Below are positions 45,955 through 54,899 of a stretch of DNA of 64,000 bases, one piece after another (positions within the stretch are counted from its first letter, which is position 1; every line of letters begins with the position of its first letter). Both the position numbers and the translations under genes were made by a program. The notes beneath the pieces were generated by a model. It had not been told where the DNA came from and searched no databases. It saw nothing but the letters and a program-made list of their open reading frames with translations. The DNA comes from Gemmatimonadota bacterium (lineage in GTDB: Bacteria > Gemmatimonadota > Gemmatimonadetes > Longimicrobiales > Longimicrobiaceae), in assembly GCA_028287185.1 (NCBI GenBank), contig JAQBQD010000043.1, positions 1-64,000 of the forward strand, written 5' to 3'.

Positions 45955-46917
45955 TCACCGTCCGTGGCCGCCGGGGCCGGACCCGGGGGCCGGCGCGAGG
46001 GGCCGCACCTGCACGCGGTTCAGCGTCATCTGCGGGATCAGCAGCCGGTTGCGCCGCGCGTCGTAGCCGATGGCGGCGGGGGATGGGACGGCGGTCGCGA
46101 CCTCCGTCCACCTCCCGTCTCGCCCCAGGCGGTACACGGCCTCGCCTTCCCAGCTCGACGCCAGTAGGGTGCCGTCCGGCAGCGCGGCCACGCCGTCCAG
46201 CCCACCGCGCGGCGGCTTCGCCAGGTCCGTTCGGCGGCCGGCGGCGTCCACCCGGTACACCGCGCCCGTGCCGGCCGCGACGACCAAGACGCCGCCAAGC
46301 GGGTGCGCCGCGACGCCGTTCGGGTTGCCCAGATCGCGCCCGCGTGCGACGGCGACGGCCGCGCCGCGGCGGTCGAAACGGTAGAGCGCATCGGTGCCCG
46401 AGGCCTCCATGCCGCCGCCGGCGCCGGCGCGGAACCCCGTGTCCGTCACGTACAGCGAACCGTCCCTCGCCACCGCCACGTCGTTCAGGAACGTGGCGCC
46501 GGGAACGGGGCGGCTGCCCAGCGGGCGGCCTGTCCGCCGGTCGAAGACGCGCACCACGGAAAGGTCGGCCACGAACAGGGTGTCGCCGTGAAACGCCATC
46601 CCCTTCGGCGCGTCCAGCGCGGCGCCGTTCCGCCCGCCCTCGATCCACCTCAGCGCCAGCACGCGGCCATCCGGCGCCACGCGCGAGATGAACCCGTTTC
46701 CATCCCTCGCCGCCGGGCCGCCGTTCACGCTGGCGACCAGGTACACGTCTGCGCGCGCATCGTAGCGGACGCACTCGGGCGCCTGGAACCCCACGTCCGC
46801 GATGGTGAACGCGCCCTGCCGCGCCGGCGCGCCCGCCGCCGCCGCCAGCCCCAGCGCCACGGCCGCCGCGGGCCGGGCGATCCTCTTCCGCCGGATGGAC
46901 CCGATCAACCGTCTCAT
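45955..46917 (-). CDS. Exported SMP-30/gluconolactonase-like beta-propeller protein
   Basis: A 320-residue protein with an N-terminal basic stretch (MRRLIGSIRRKR) and an Ala-rich hydrophobic segment ending near APARQ, a signal peptide. It continues as a six-bladed propeller of the SMP-30/NHL kind. Blade motifs include PECVRYDARADVYLVAS, PKGMAFHGDTLFVAD, LNDVAVARDGSLYVTD and NPNGVAAHPLGGVLVV; the Glu, Asn and Asp positions resemble the divalent-metal ligands of SMP-30 lactonases. A lactonase or sugar-acid function is possible but not proven. The start is supported by GGGAGG. It is transcribed divergently from the HTH-citrate synthase gene, with a shared 130-base intergenic region. Confidence 0.8.
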   Translation of the reverse strand: MRRLIGSIRRKRIARPAAAVALGLAAAAGAPARQGAFTIADVGFQAPECVRYDARADVYLVASVNGGPAARDGNGFISRVAPDGRVLALRWIEGGRNGAALDAPKGMAFHGDTLFVADLSVVRVFDRRTGRPLGSRPVPGATFLNDVAVARDGSLYVTDTGFRAGAGGGMEASGTDALYRFDRRGAAVAVARGRDLGNPNGVAAHPLGGVLVVAAGTGAVYRVDAAGRRTDLAKPPRGGLDGVAALPDGTLLASSWEGEAVYRLGRDGRWTEVATAVPSPAAIGYDARRNRLLIPQMTLNRVQVRPLAPAPGSGPGGHGR

Positions 46918-46985
46918 GTCCGCCTCCCTCGCTGTGTGGACGTGTCCGTCGTTCGCGCATCCTCCTCCCGAACCGCACGGCGAAG

Positions 46986-47011
46986 TTGACGAAGTCGCAA
47001 CGTATCGTCAA
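46986..47011. promoter_or_regulatory. Inverted repeat in a divergent promoter region
   Basis: TTGACGA, 12 bases, TCGTCAA form perfect 7-base arms in the intergenic region between the exported propeller gene and the HTH-citrate synthase gene. The left arm contains a TTGACG hexamer that could be a -35 box. An operator for the downstream gene's own MerR-like HTH domain is a reasonable guess from position. Confidence 0.45.
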
Positions 47012-47050
47012 TCTTGATCGGCGAATCAACCTCACGTTTCGGAGATGCGA

Positions 47051-48268
47051 ATGGCCGCTCCATCGTACCTGTCCGCCGGCGAGGCGCGGCGCGAGCTGGG
47101 GGTGACGGCGCAGACGCTGTACGCGTACGTGAGCCGCGGGATGATCCGCTCCGAGCCGGCGCCGGACGGCAGCCGCACCCGGCGCTACCACGCGGAGGAC
47201 GTGCGCCGGCTGAAGGACCGAAAGGCGGCGCGGCGCGATCCCGAGCAGGCGGCGCGCGGGGCGCTGCGCTGGGGTGCTCCGGTGCTGGACTCGGCGCTCA
47301 CCCTCGTCACCGACGGCCGCATCTTCTATCGCGGCCACGACGCGGTGGAGCTTGCGCGCAGTCGAAGCGTGGAGCAGGTGGCGGCGCTGCTGTGGACCGG
47401 CGCCGCCGACGTGCCGCACGGCTGGTTCGGCGCGGGCGTCGACGGCTCGGCGGGCGAGGAGGACGTGGGGCCGCTGGCGGCGATGCAGATCGAGCTTGCC
47501 CGGCAGGAGGCGCGCGACCCGGCGACGTGGGACCTTCGACCGGAGCGCGCCGCCCGCACCGGGGCGCGCATCCTGGAGCGGCTGACGGCGGTGGCGACGG
47601 AAGGATCGGTCGATGGGGAGGCGGAGACGATCCCGGAGCGGTTGCAGCGGGCGTGGGCGCCGCGGGCGCCGGAGGCGGAGCCGCTCCTTCGCGCGGCGAT
47701 GATCCTGCTGGCGGACCACGAGCTGAACGTGGCGTCGTTCACGGCGCGGTGCGTGGCGTCCGCGGGATCGACGGCGTACGCGGCGGTGTCGGCGGGGCTG
47801 GGCGCGCTGCAGGGTTCCGGGCACGCGCGCAACACCGAGCGCGTGGAGGCGCTGTTCCGCGAGGCCGGCGCGCCGGAAGGCGCGCGGACGGTGGTGCGGG
47901 CGAGGATGCGGCGCGGCGAGCCCATCCCCGGGTTCGGCCACCGGCTGCACCCCTCCGGAGATCCCCGCGCGGTGGAGCTGCTGCGGCTGCTGCGCGAGGT
48001 CCGCCCCGCCAGCCCGGCCCTGGCGCTCGCCGACGCGCTGGTGGAGGCGGCGGAGGCGCTGATGGCGGAGCGCCCGACGGTGGAGGTCGCGCTCGTCGCC
48101 CTGTCCCTCGCCTTCGATCTGCCGCCCGACGCGCCGCTGGTGCTGTTCGCCCTCGGCCGCACGCTGGGGCTCGTCGCGCACGCGGTGGAGCAGTACCGCT
48201 GCGGCGAGGCGATCCGTCCCCGGGCGCGGTACACGGGCGCGGTACCCGCCGAGCTCGGGTCCCGATGA
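47051..48268 (+). CDS. Citrate synthase family protein with N-terminal HTH domain
   Basis: A protein of 405 residues. The first 65 or so form a MerR-type helix-turn-helix (LSAGEARRELGVTAQTLYAY, then SRTRRYHAEDVRRLK). The rest follows the citrate synthase fold, with DHELNVASFTARCVASAG and the catalytic-type GFGHRLHPSGDPRA. The usual His-containing stretch after GALKG (typically GPLHGGA) reads GALQGSGHARN, so the active site is altered in part. Such HTH-citrate synthase fusions are known in bacteria and may be metabolite-sensing regulators, enzymes or both. The start at 47051 is preferred because GGAG lies six bases before it, whereas the ATG at 47045 abuts the same site. A strong hairpin follows the stop. 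Confidence 0.85.
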   Translation: MAAPSYLSAGEARRELGVTAQTLYAYVSRGMIRSEPAPDGSRTRRYHAEDVRRLKDRKAARRDPEQAARGALRWGAPVLDSALTLVTDGRIFYRGHDAVELARSRSVEQVAALLWTGAADVPHGWFGAGVDGSAGEEDVGPLAAMQIELARQEARDPATWDLRPERAARTGARILERLTAVATEGSVDGEAETIPERLQRAWAPRAPEAEPLLRAAMILLADHELNVASFTARCVASAGSTAYAAVSAGLGALQGSGHARNTERVEALFREAGAPEGARTVVRARMRRGEPIPGFGHRLHPSGDPRAVELLRLLREVRPASPALALADALVEAAEALMAERPTVEVALVALSLAFDLPPDAPLVLFALGRTLGLVAHAVEQYRCGEAIRPRARYTGAVPAELGSR

Positions 48269-48275
48269 GGAAAGC

Positions 48276-48312
48276 GAACGACCCGGCCGCGCGTCCTGCG
48301 GCCGGGTCGTTC
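48276..48312. terminator. Perfect 15-bp hairpin between convergent genes
   Basis: GAACGACCCGGCCGC and GCGGCCGGGTCGTTC form a perfect 15-base stem around a 7-base loop, seven bases after the citrate synthase stop. The monooxygenase on the other strand ends at 48371, so this hairpin can serve both transcripts. No T run follows. Confidence 0.7.
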
Positions 48313-48370
48313 AGTGTTCGATGCTGCATCCCGTCTGCTGCATCCCGTCGACGCGGGCGTGGGATCGCGC

Positions 48371-49393
48371 CTACGCGGCGGACGCGGCGGGCTCCTCTGC
48401 GGCGGCCAGGGCGTCGCGCGCCCCGGCGGCGATCTGGAACGAGCGCAGCCGGGCGGCGTGGTCGTGGATCTGCCCCGTGACCATCAGCTCGTCCGCCCCG
48501 GTGGCGGCGACGAAGGCGGCCAGGCCCTCGCGCACGGTGGATGGCGAGCCCACGACGGAGCAGGCGAGCGCCTCGTCCAGCATGGCCTTCTCCAGCGGGT
48601 CCATCGTAGCCTCGAAGCCTTCCACCGGCGGACGGAGCGGGCCCGGCCGGCCGCGGCGCAGGTTGACGAAGGCCTGCTGCAGCGAGGTGAACAGCAGCCG
48701 GGCCTCGTCGTCCGTGTCGGCCGCGAAGACGTTGACGCCCAGCATGACGTACGGCGTCTCCAGCCGCTCCGAAGGGCGGAAGCCGGCGCGGTACGTCTCC
48801 AGCGCCCGCGTCAGCAGGGCCGGCGCGAAGTGCGACGCGAAGGCGAACGGCAGCCCCATCGCGGCGGCGAGCTGCGCGCCGAACAGGCTCGACCCCAGGA
48901 TCCACACGGGCACCTCCAGCCCCGCGCCGGGCACCGCCTGCACCAGCTGGCCGGGCTCCGTGGGGCGGAAGTAGGCCATCAGCTCGGCCACGTCCTGCGG
49001 AAAGTAGTCCGCCTCAGCCGGGCTGCGGCGTAGCGCGCGGGTGGTGGCCTGGTCCGAGCCCGGCGCGCGGCCCAGCCCCAGGTCGATGCGGCCGGGGAAG
49101 AGCGCCGCCAGCGTGCCGAACTGCTCGGCGATGAGCAGCGGCGAATGGTTGGGCAGCATGATGCCGCCGGCGCCGACGCGGATGGTGGAGGTGCCCCCGG
49201 CCACGTGCGCGATGACCACCGAGGTGGCCGCGCTGGCGATGCCCGGCATGTTGTGGTGCTCGGCCAGCCAGAAGCGCCGGTATCCCAGGCGCTCGGCGTG
49301 CCGCGCCAGGTCCAGCGAGTTGCGCAGGGCCTGCCCGGCATCTCCCCCCGCCACGATGGGCGCCAGGTCCAGAACGGAAAACGGGATCATCAT
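48371..49393 (-). CDS. LLM-class flavin-dependent oxidoreductase (luciferase-like)
   Basis: A 340-residue protein of the bacterial luciferase-like monooxygenase family, in the MsnO8/YhbW-like branch. It shows the opening FSVLDLAPI, then [30 protein letters not shown], the FMN/F420-binding region [11 protein letters not shown], and the C-terminal [13 protein letters not shown]. These enzymes reduce or oxygenate substrates with FMN or F420; the substrate cannot be told from sequence. Two in-frame ATGs stand together at the start and neither has a strong ribosome binding site. An AT-rich stretch just upstream is the likely promoter. Confidence 0.88.
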   Translation of the reverse strand: MMIPFSVLDLAPIVAGGDAGQALRNSLDLARHAERLGYRRFWLAEHHNMPGIASAATSVVIAHVAGGTSTIRVGAGGIMLPNHSPLLIAEQFGTLAALFPGRIDLGLGRAPGSDQATTRALRRSPAEADYFPQDVAELMAYFRPTEPGQLVQAVPGAGLEVPVWILGSSLFGAQLAAAMGLPFAFASHFAPALLTRALETYRAGFRPSERLETPYVMLGVNVFAADTDDEARLLFTSLQQAFVNLRRGRPGPLRPPVEGFEATMDPLEKAMLDEALACSVVGSPSTVREGLAAFVAATGADELMVTGQIHDHAARLRSFQIAAGARDALAAAEEPAASAA

Positions 49394-49404
49394 CCAGTCC
49401 GGCT

Positions 49405-49450
49405 GCGGTTTATGTACATCTATTTATCGATACGAATCTAACAACGTCCC
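49405..49450 (-). promoter_or_regulatory. AT-rich promoter-like region of the monooxygenase gene
   Basis: About 40 bases of clearly lower GC directly upstream of the minus-strand gene. On the minus strand TTGTTA is followed after 16 bases by TAGATG, a possible -35/-10 pair. The match is loose and the call rests mainly on base composition and position. Confidence 0.3.
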
Positions 49451-49591
49451 CGGCCCGCGGGTAGGGCCGGATCGCCGGATCGCCCGTCGTCGTGACGATT
49501 CGGCGCGAAGCAGAACCGCCCCGGCGTCGGGCCCGGAGGGGCGTTCGTGAGGATGGCCGGTCGCAGGCGGCATCGACGGCGCGCGCGGCCG

Positions 49592-50575
49592 TCAGTCCAC
49601 CGCCACGACGGGGATGTCGTTCTCGTCGCCCCAGCGCTGCCAGCCCGCGGACGTCCGCTCGCGGAAGAAGCCTTCGAGGCACGCGTGCGTCAGCTCGCCG
49701 CCGCACGCCGCGGAGAGGCGGGCGGCGAAGTGCGGCTCCAGCGCGGCGAGGGCGATCCAGCCGTCCGCCGAGCGGTACAGCCCGTACTGCGGAAGCCCGC
49801 CGCCCAGCAGGCCACCGGGCGCGGTGAGGCCGTGGCGGAGCGGGGCGGCGAAGTCGTGCGCGGCGGACGCGAGCGCCACCTCCGCGTACGAGCCGCGACC
49901 GGTGCGGTGGCGGCCGAGCAGCGCGGCGAGGCAGGCGCCGAATGCCTGTTCGGCGCCCGCCAGGTCGGCGAGCAGGGTGCGGGGAAGGGACGGCGGGTCG
50001 AGCAGCCCGGCGGCGGCGGCGTACGTCAGGTCGTGCCCCGCGCGGTCGCCGTCCGCACCGGACGAGCCGACGATGGCCACGTGGCAGAGGCGTGGGAAGC
50101 GGGCGTGGAGGCCCGCCCATTCCAGCCCCAGCCGCGCCAGCGCCGCCGGCCGCGTGGCGGTGACGAGCACGTCCGCCTCCGCCAGCAGCCGGCCCATCTC
50201 GTCGCGGGCGTCCGCCCGGTGCAGGTCCAGGCGGACGACGTGCTGCCCTTCCGCCAGCTCCTCATACCACGCGCGGGCGTAGGCGGCCAGCGGATCGCCG
50301 GAGGGCGGCTCCACCTTGTGGACGGCGGCGCCCAGCGTGCGCATCCGCGCCGCCATCACCGGCCCCGGCACGTTGAGCGCCAGGGTGACGACGCGCGTTC
50401 CCGCCAGCGGCGCCGCGTCCGCCGATTGCTTCGCCGAATCCGTCGAATCGTCCGAATCCGCCGAGCCGGCCGAGCCCGCCGAGCCCGCCGAGCCCGCCGA
50501 GCCCGCCGAATCCTCGCGATCGTCCGAAGCCGCAGCGGTGCCCGGAGCGGCGCCCGTCACGTTCCCTGGATCCAC
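49592..50575 (-). CDS. CaiB/BaiF-type (family III) CoA-transferase
   Basis: A protein of 327 residues. The N-terminal 55 or so are a low-complexity Ser-Ala-Gly/Asp linker made by a 9-base repeat. The family III CoA-transferase/alpha-methylacyl-CoA racemase core follows, with PLAGTRVVTLALNVPGPV, GAAVHKVEPPSGDPLAAY, and GHDLTYAAAAGLL containing the conserved Asp. The core of about 270 residues is short for the family, whose members are often 350-400. It could be a racemase-like short form. The start codon is GTG (50575, or GTG 50560 with AGGGA in front). It is the last gene of a three-gene operon with the NTF2-like and aminotransferase genes (gaps of 26 and 37 bases). Confidence 0.8.
   Translation of the reverse strand: MDPGNVTGAAPGTAAASDDREDSAGSAGSAGSAGSAGSADSDDSTDSAKQSADAAPLAGTRVVTLALNVPGPVMAARMRTLGAAVHKVEPPSGDPLAAYARAWYEELAEGQHVVRLDLHRADARDEMGRLLAEADVLVTATRPAALARLGLEWAGLHARFPRLCHVAIVGSSGADGDRAGHDLTYAAAAGLLDPPSLPRTLLADLAGAEQAFGACLAALLGRHRTGRGSYAEVALASAAHDFAAPLRHGLTAPGGLLGGGLPQYGLYRSADGWIALAALEPHFAARLSAACGGELTHACLEGFFRERTSAGWQRWGDENDIPVVAVD
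50436..50516 (-). repeat. 9-base tandem repeat (GGCTCGGCG type), 9 units
   Basis: Nine 9-base units. On the coding (minus) strand the centre is GGCTCGGCG, encoding Gly-Ser-Ala, flanked by Asp-Ser-Thr/Ala/Asp units that keep the GATTC core. It differs from the 9226-9297 unit (GACTCGGCA) at two bases and is read in the same frame. It lies in the N-terminal linker of the CoA-transferase. Confidence 0.93.
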
Positions 50576-50601
50576 CGGGTCCGGGCCCCTGAATGGCGGC
50601 G

Positions 50602-50949
50602 TCAGACGGCGGGGCGGAAGAAGTACGAGCGCCGCGTCTTGATGCGGCCTTCCTCGAAGGTGTAGACGTCGGCGAAGCGCTCGTCGATGGCGCTGCCGTT
50701 CTTGTGCAGGCCCACGAACCGGCCGAAGCAGGCGCCGGTGGGGCCCTCCACCACGATCTTCTCGAGCTGGTGCTCGCCCGAGGCGATCACCCGCTCCTCG
50801 CGGTAGAAGTGGAGCACGCGGTCCAGGCCCACCAGCGGCTCGTAGCCGGGGCGCTCGTAGACGGCGTCGTCCGTGAACGACTCGCGCAGCGCTTCGAAGT
50901 CGCGTGCGTCCACGCGGCGGAAGAGCTCGGTGATGATGGCGCTGGACAT
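50602..50949 (-). CDS. NTF2/SnoaL-like protein
   Basis: A 115-residue protein with the small alpha+beta barrel pattern of the SnoaL-like/NTF2 superfamily. An N-terminal helix containing LFRRVDARDFEALRESF is followed by TDDAVYERPGYEPLVG, then strands with GACFGRFVGLHKNGS, and an ending with ADVYTFEEGRIKTRR. Members are isomerases, cyclases or binding proteins, and the fold alone does not give a function. The start MSSAIITELF is chosen because the N-terminus then begins with the first helix; a longer frame would add 25 unstructured residues. It is the middle gene of an operon between the aminotransferase and the CoA-transferase. Confidence 0.8.
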   Translation of the reverse strand: MSSAIITELFRRVDARDFEALRESFTDDAVYERPGYEPLVGLDRVLHFYREERVIASGEHQLEKIVVEGPTGACFGRFVGLHKNGSAIDERFADVYTFEEGRIKTRRSYFFRPAV

Positions 50950-50986
50950 GGGATCGGGCCTTTCGTCGATCGGGGATGGGGGCGCG

Positions 50987-52159
50987 CTACGACAGGTAGG
51001 CGCGAATGGCTTCGTCGGAGGCACCGACGGCGACGCCGTTGGCGGGGTCGGCCAGCTCGGCCAGGAAGCGCTCGCGCAGGCGGCGGGTGACGGGGCCGGC
51101 TTCGCCTTCGCCCAGCGCCTGGCCGTCCACGGCGGTGACGGCCATCAGCCCGGCGCCGGTGCCGGTCAGGAACGCCTCGCGGTCGGGGCCGCGCCAGTCG
51201 GAGGGCAGCATGTTGCGCAGCACGCGCACCGCATGGCCCTCCTCCGCGGCGATGCGCATCAGGAGCTGCCGGGTGATGCCGTTCAGGCAGTAGTCCTCCG
51301 TGGGCGTGGAGACCGTGACCTTCGCGGGGTCCGCTTCCCAGCCCGGCTCCCTGCTCACCAGGAACAGGTTGTCGGCCGTGGCCTCGCTCACGTACCCGTC
51401 GCGGGTGAGCATCATGGTCTCCAGCGTCCCCTCGTCGATGGTGTCGAGCAGCGCCAGGATGTTGTTGAGGTAGTTGCTGGACTTCACCCGCGGATCGACG
51501 TTGTCCTGCCCGTTGCGCCGCACGTTGCGCGAGACGGACACGGCGATGCCCCGCCGGTACGCCGCCTCGGGATACACCGCCAGCTTGGCGGCGATGGCGT
51601 AGACGGTGCTGCCCAGGCACTTGCGCGGGTTGATGCCCAGGTCGCCCAGCCCGCGCGACACCACCAGGCGCACGTACGCCCGGTCGCCCGCCGCCAGCCC
51701 CATGGCCTCCACCGCCTCCAGCGTGTGCCGGGTGAGGTCCACGTCGTCGTAGGGGACGCTGATGCGCAGCCGCCTGGCCGAGGCGTGCAGCCGCTCCAGG
51801 TGCTCGCGCCACAGGAAGAGGCGGCCGTCCACCACCAGCACGCCCTCGAACACCGAGTCGCCGTACAGCAGCCCGTGGTCGAACAGCGGCAGCCCGATCT
51901 CGTCCACGCGGAACACGCCGTGGCGGCGCTCCAGCGGCTCGTCGCACGGGTACGACGCGCTGCCTGCGTGCTCCCTCAGCACGCGCGGGGTCACGCCCTC
52001 CAGGAACGGCATGCTCACGAAGACGCGGGCGCCCAGGCAGACCTCCTGCAGGTCGCGGGCGGCGCCGGGTGCGCCGTCCACCGCGTAGGCGGCCCCGCGG
52101 GCGCGGCGCGGCGAGATGGCGGGCAGCTCCACGCCGGCGGCGGTGGTGGACGACGGCAT
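50987..52159 (-). CDS. Class IV aminotransferase (branched-chain aminotransferase-like)
   Basis: A PLP-dependent fold-type IV enzyme of 390 residues. Visible motifs are DHGLLYGDSVFEG, the probable PLP-binding Lys in VKSSNYLNN, GYVSEATADNLFLV, and TGTGAGLMAVTAVDG. The spacing is that of branched-chain or D-amino-acid aminotransferases. An N-terminal extension of about 80 residues precedes the usual start and looks degraded or atypical, so a later start is possible. It leads the three-gene operon. It could supply amino acids to the nearby NRPS (Val, or 2-aminoadipate from 2-oxoadipate), but nothing in the sequence proves such a link. Confidence 0.87.
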   Translation of the reverse strand: MPSSTTAAGVELPAISPRRARGAAYAVDGAPGAARDLQEVCLGARVFVSMPFLEGVTPRVLREHAGSASYPCDEPLERRHGVFRVDEIGLPLFDHGLLYGDSVFEGVLVVDGRLFLWREHLERLHASARRLRISVPYDDVDLTRHTLEAVEAMGLAAGDRAYVRLVVSRGLGDLGINPRKCLGSTVYAIAAKLAVYPEAAYRRGIAVSVSRNVRRNGQDNVDPRVKSSNYLNNILALLDTIDEGTLETMMLTRDGYVSEATADNLFLVSREPGWEADPAKVTVSTPTEDYCLNGITRQLLMRIAAEEGHAVRVLRNMLPSDWRGPDREAFLTGTGAGLMAVTAVDGQALGEGEAGPVTRRLRERFLAELADPANGVAVGASDEAIRAYLS

Positions 52160-52902
52160 CGAGGTGGCTCCTGGGGTTTCGGTTCGATCGAAAGCGCCTG
52201 CATGCTCGTCCCCGCACGCGGCGGGACGGGAAGGCGCGGTCGACGGATGGCGCGGGCGAGCTTCTCGGGGGCGGGGCCGGAGCTGAACAGGGGCGGGATC
52301 GACGACGCTTCGTCGCCGCCCGGAACGGTCACGCCTATAACATTATCAGACAAATTACAATCCACGCAAGGAGCGTTGCGCATCCAGCCACGTCGCCCCT
52401 CCGCATCGTCCGGAGAACCGGTCCTCGGTACCGCCGCGGCGGGTCCTTCGCCGATCGCGCGAGTGTATCACGCGGACGTGTGGCAGATGCGATCCCCCGT
52501 AGGCATCGGTACATGGACGGCCAGGACCTCACCCGCGCGAGGGGCATCCACGGCGGTGCACGGCGGCGGGAGAGCGGCATCCAGAGTTCTCGAATACGAT
52601 CCGTGGATGGATCATAATCGGACCTTACGCGAATGTTCGACTGAGGCTACGGTGCCATGCTGCCCGATCTTCCCCTCGTCCGCCAGACCAAATGTTTCCA
52701 CCGCGGAACAGCTCCCGAGAATTCGACGTCGAGTGCATGGGGCGCGGCAGGCTGATCCGGTGCGCGGGCTTGCGGAGCGTGGCCGGCGTGCGTTATTGCT
52801 CAGCGGCGGCAGGGGCCGGCGGCGGGCGCCGTTCCCCGCGCGCGCGACGGGTGGGCGGGCCCACGGGCCGGGGCCGCTCGCGGCACACGGGCAGGCTGGA
52901 GA
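52160..52902. other. 743-base intergenic region
   Basis: This separates the minus-strand aminotransferase operon from the plus-strand receiver gene. Frames here have no recognisable product. It contains an AT-rich promoter-like patch at 52331-52365 and a short symmetrical sequence (GATCCGTGGATGGATC near 52599). I see nothing else. Confidence 0.55.
52334..52360 (-). promoter_or_regulatory. Promoter-like sequence upstream of the aminotransferase operon
   Basis: On the minus strand TTGTAA and TATAGG are separated by 15 bases inside the most AT-rich patch of the region, about 175 bases upstream of the aminotransferase start. The spacing is short for a sigma-70 promoter, so this is tentative. Confidence 0.3.
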
Positions 52903-53415
52903 ATGGACTCGGAAACCATCAAGAGCGCATCCATCGTCATCGTGGACGACGAGGAGATGAACCTTCGCATCCTCCGGCGGTTCCTGGAGAGCGAGGGCTA
53001 CACCGGCGTCTTCACCACCACCGACGGCCGCGAGGTCATCTCGCACCTCCAGACGCGCGGGGCGGACCTGGTGGTGATGGACCTGTACATGCCCTTCCCG
53101 GACGGCTTCGTGCTGCTGGACTGGATCGGCGCCGCCATCGGCAAGGACGAGTACCTGCCCATCCTGGTGGTCACGGCCGACTTCAGCATCGAGACGCGGA
53201 ACCGCGCGCTGGCCCTTGGCGCCCGGGACTTCCTCACCAAGCCGTTCGACTTCTTCGAGGCGCGGTACCGCATCCGCAACCTGCTGCAGGCGCGTGACCT
53301 GTATCGCCAGCTCAAGGCCTGCCGCGACGGGCTGGGAACGCAGGCCAGCGGCGAGGGCCGAGGACCGGCCGATGGATCGGGAGACGCGGGTTCCGGCGGC
53401 GGGGCGGGGGGGTAG
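52903..53415 (+). CDS. Stand-alone receiver-domain response regulator
   Basis: A 170-residue protein made of one receiver domain (about 8-130) and a disordered Gly-rich tail. The acidic pair is in IVIVDDEEMN, the phosphorylatable Asp60 in VVMDLYMP, the conserved Thr in VVTAD, and Lys113 in LTKPFD. There is no DNA-binding or output domain, so it probably acts by binding another protein, perhaps the nucleotide cyclase on the opposite strand, though no histidine kinase is near. The start is supported by CTGGAG just in front of the ATG. Confidence 0.9.
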   Translation: MDSETIKSASIVIVDDEEMNLRILRRFLESEGYTGVFTTTDGREVISHLQTRGADLVVMDLYMPFPDGFVLLDWIGAAIGKDEYLPILVVTADFSIETRNRALALGARDFLTKPFDFFEARYRIRNLLQARDLYRQLKACRDGLGTQASGEGRGPADGSGDAGSGGGAGG

Positions 53416-53660
53416 CGCGGTCGAGCACGGCCCGTGGAGCGGCGGAGAGACAGGGCCGATGCTCGGTGCGGGCGTCGGCCCTTTCAGCCGTCGCCCCGGC
53501 CGTTCTCCCGCAAGCGGACGAGGGGTGCCTCGGGCAGGCGGGAACCCGGATGCCGGCGTCCGCGCGGGATGGAGGCCGGAGGTCCCGATCGCATGGAAGA
53601 GACGGGAATCGGACACCGTGGCGGATCCAGTCCGCAGGTGTGGATGGGTCCGCCGTTGGA

Positions 53661-54899
53661 TCAGAAGCCGTAGGACCATTGGACGGACAGGAGGTTGGCG
53701 CTGCCGACCCGGGGCTGGCCGCCGATGTTCCACAGGTACTCGGCGCGGAGCTGCGTGTTGCGGCCGGTGTGGAGGCCGGCGCCCAGCTCCACGCGCTCGT
53801 CGTAGTAGTCCCAGGGGATGCGGCTGGCGGCCGTTCCGCTGCCGTCGGGAATGCGGTTGAAGCGGATGGCGGCGTAGCGGGCCGCGGCGTAGGCGCGGGC
53901 GCCCAGCTTCACGCGGCTCTCCAGGTAGTACGACAGGTCGCGCGGGTCCTGCGGCATGTTCGGGACCTCCCAGCGGTCCACGAACACCTCGGCGTGCGTC
54001 TCCACGGGGCCGCTGGCGAGCGTGGCCTCGGCGCCCCACAGCTCCTGGTCGTAGTCGCCGAGCGCGTCGCCGTACGCGACGGGACCCTCCACCTTCGCGC
54101 GCAGGTAGGGGCCGCGGTCGTACGAGACGCCCAGGCGCAGCTCGGGCAGCACCTGCGCGGACAGGCCGGCCACCACGGAGGGATGCTGGGTGGCCGAGAC
54201 GTCCGGGTTCCACGAGGGCGGCGGGCTGGACGGCGCGCTGTTCATCACCGCCACGCGCGCCGCAACGCCGTGCAGCGAGCCGAACGCCATGGCCCCCGCC
54301 TGGTACGGCACGCCCCAGATCACGGGCGATCCGATCCCGCGGAACTCGTCCGGCTCGTCGCGCCAGGTGAGGAAGCCCCTTGCGGAGCCGGGCGCGATGC
54401 CGGCGCAGATCACCGTGCGGTACTCGTACGGCAGCGGCGGGCGGATGAACGGGTCCGCCGACGTGCCGTGGCGCTGGGCGTACGCGCCGAAGGGTGTGGC
54501 GAACTTGCCCGCCTGCACGCCGAAGTCCTTTCCCGCCCATGGCGTCCAGCGCGCGAACGCCTGCTCCAGCCGCGCCTGGACGGGACGCGGGGCCGGCTCT
54601 TCGCCGCGGTCCGCGCGGCCCTCCGCGAAGGCGTACAGGTGGCTGCCCAGGAACACGTCCGCGTAGAGGCTCAGGCGCGGCGCCACGAACGCGTCCGTCG
54701 TGGGGATCAGCCACGACGGGTAGTCCGCCGGCACGTATCCCGTCACGTCCAGCCGCCCGCTCGGCGCGATCTGCAGCCACCCGCCGGGCGACGAGTAGCG
54801 GACGCCCTTCTCCTGCAGCGTGGGAAGCTCCTGCGCCGCGCCGGCGCGGGGCACCACCGCCGCGAGCAGCAGCAGCGCCGCCGTCACCGACCCACGCAC
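53661..54899 (-). CDS. Alternative model: separate outer-membrane porin
   Basis: An internal GTG at 54899 would begin a 412-residue protein with an ideal signal peptide (VRGSVTAALLLLAAVVPRAG, cleavage after AGAA) and then a porin-like barrel. The barrel's alternating pattern includes GWLQIAPSGRLDVTGY, APRLSLYADVFLG and FGVQAGKFATPFGAY, and it ends in Phe, as outer-membrane barrels do. It resembles phosphate-selective or OprO/P-like porins. The GTG has only a weak GGGGCAG site. This model and the fused model share the same stop codon and exclude each other unless both forms are made. Confidence 0.5.
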   Translation of the reverse strand: MRGSVTAALLLLAAVVPRAGAAQELPTLQEKGVRYSSPGGWLQIAPSGRLDVTGYVPADYPSWLIPTTDAFVAPRLSLYADVFLGSHLYAFAEGRADRGEEPAPRPVQARLEQAFARWTPWAGKDFGVQAGKFATPFGAYAQRHGTSADPFIRPPLPYEYRTVICAGIAPGSARGFLTWRDEPDEFRGIGSPVIWGVPYQAGAMAFGSLHGVAARVAVMNSAPSSPPPSWNPDVSATQHPSVVAGLSAQVLPELRLGVSYDRGPYLRAKVEGPVAYGDALGDYDQELWGAEATLASGPVETHAEVFVDRWEVPNMPQDPRDLSYYLESRVKLGARAYAAARYAAIRFNRIPDGSGTAASRIPWDYYDERVELGAGLHTGRNTQLRAEYLWNIGGQPRVGSANLLSVQWSYGF

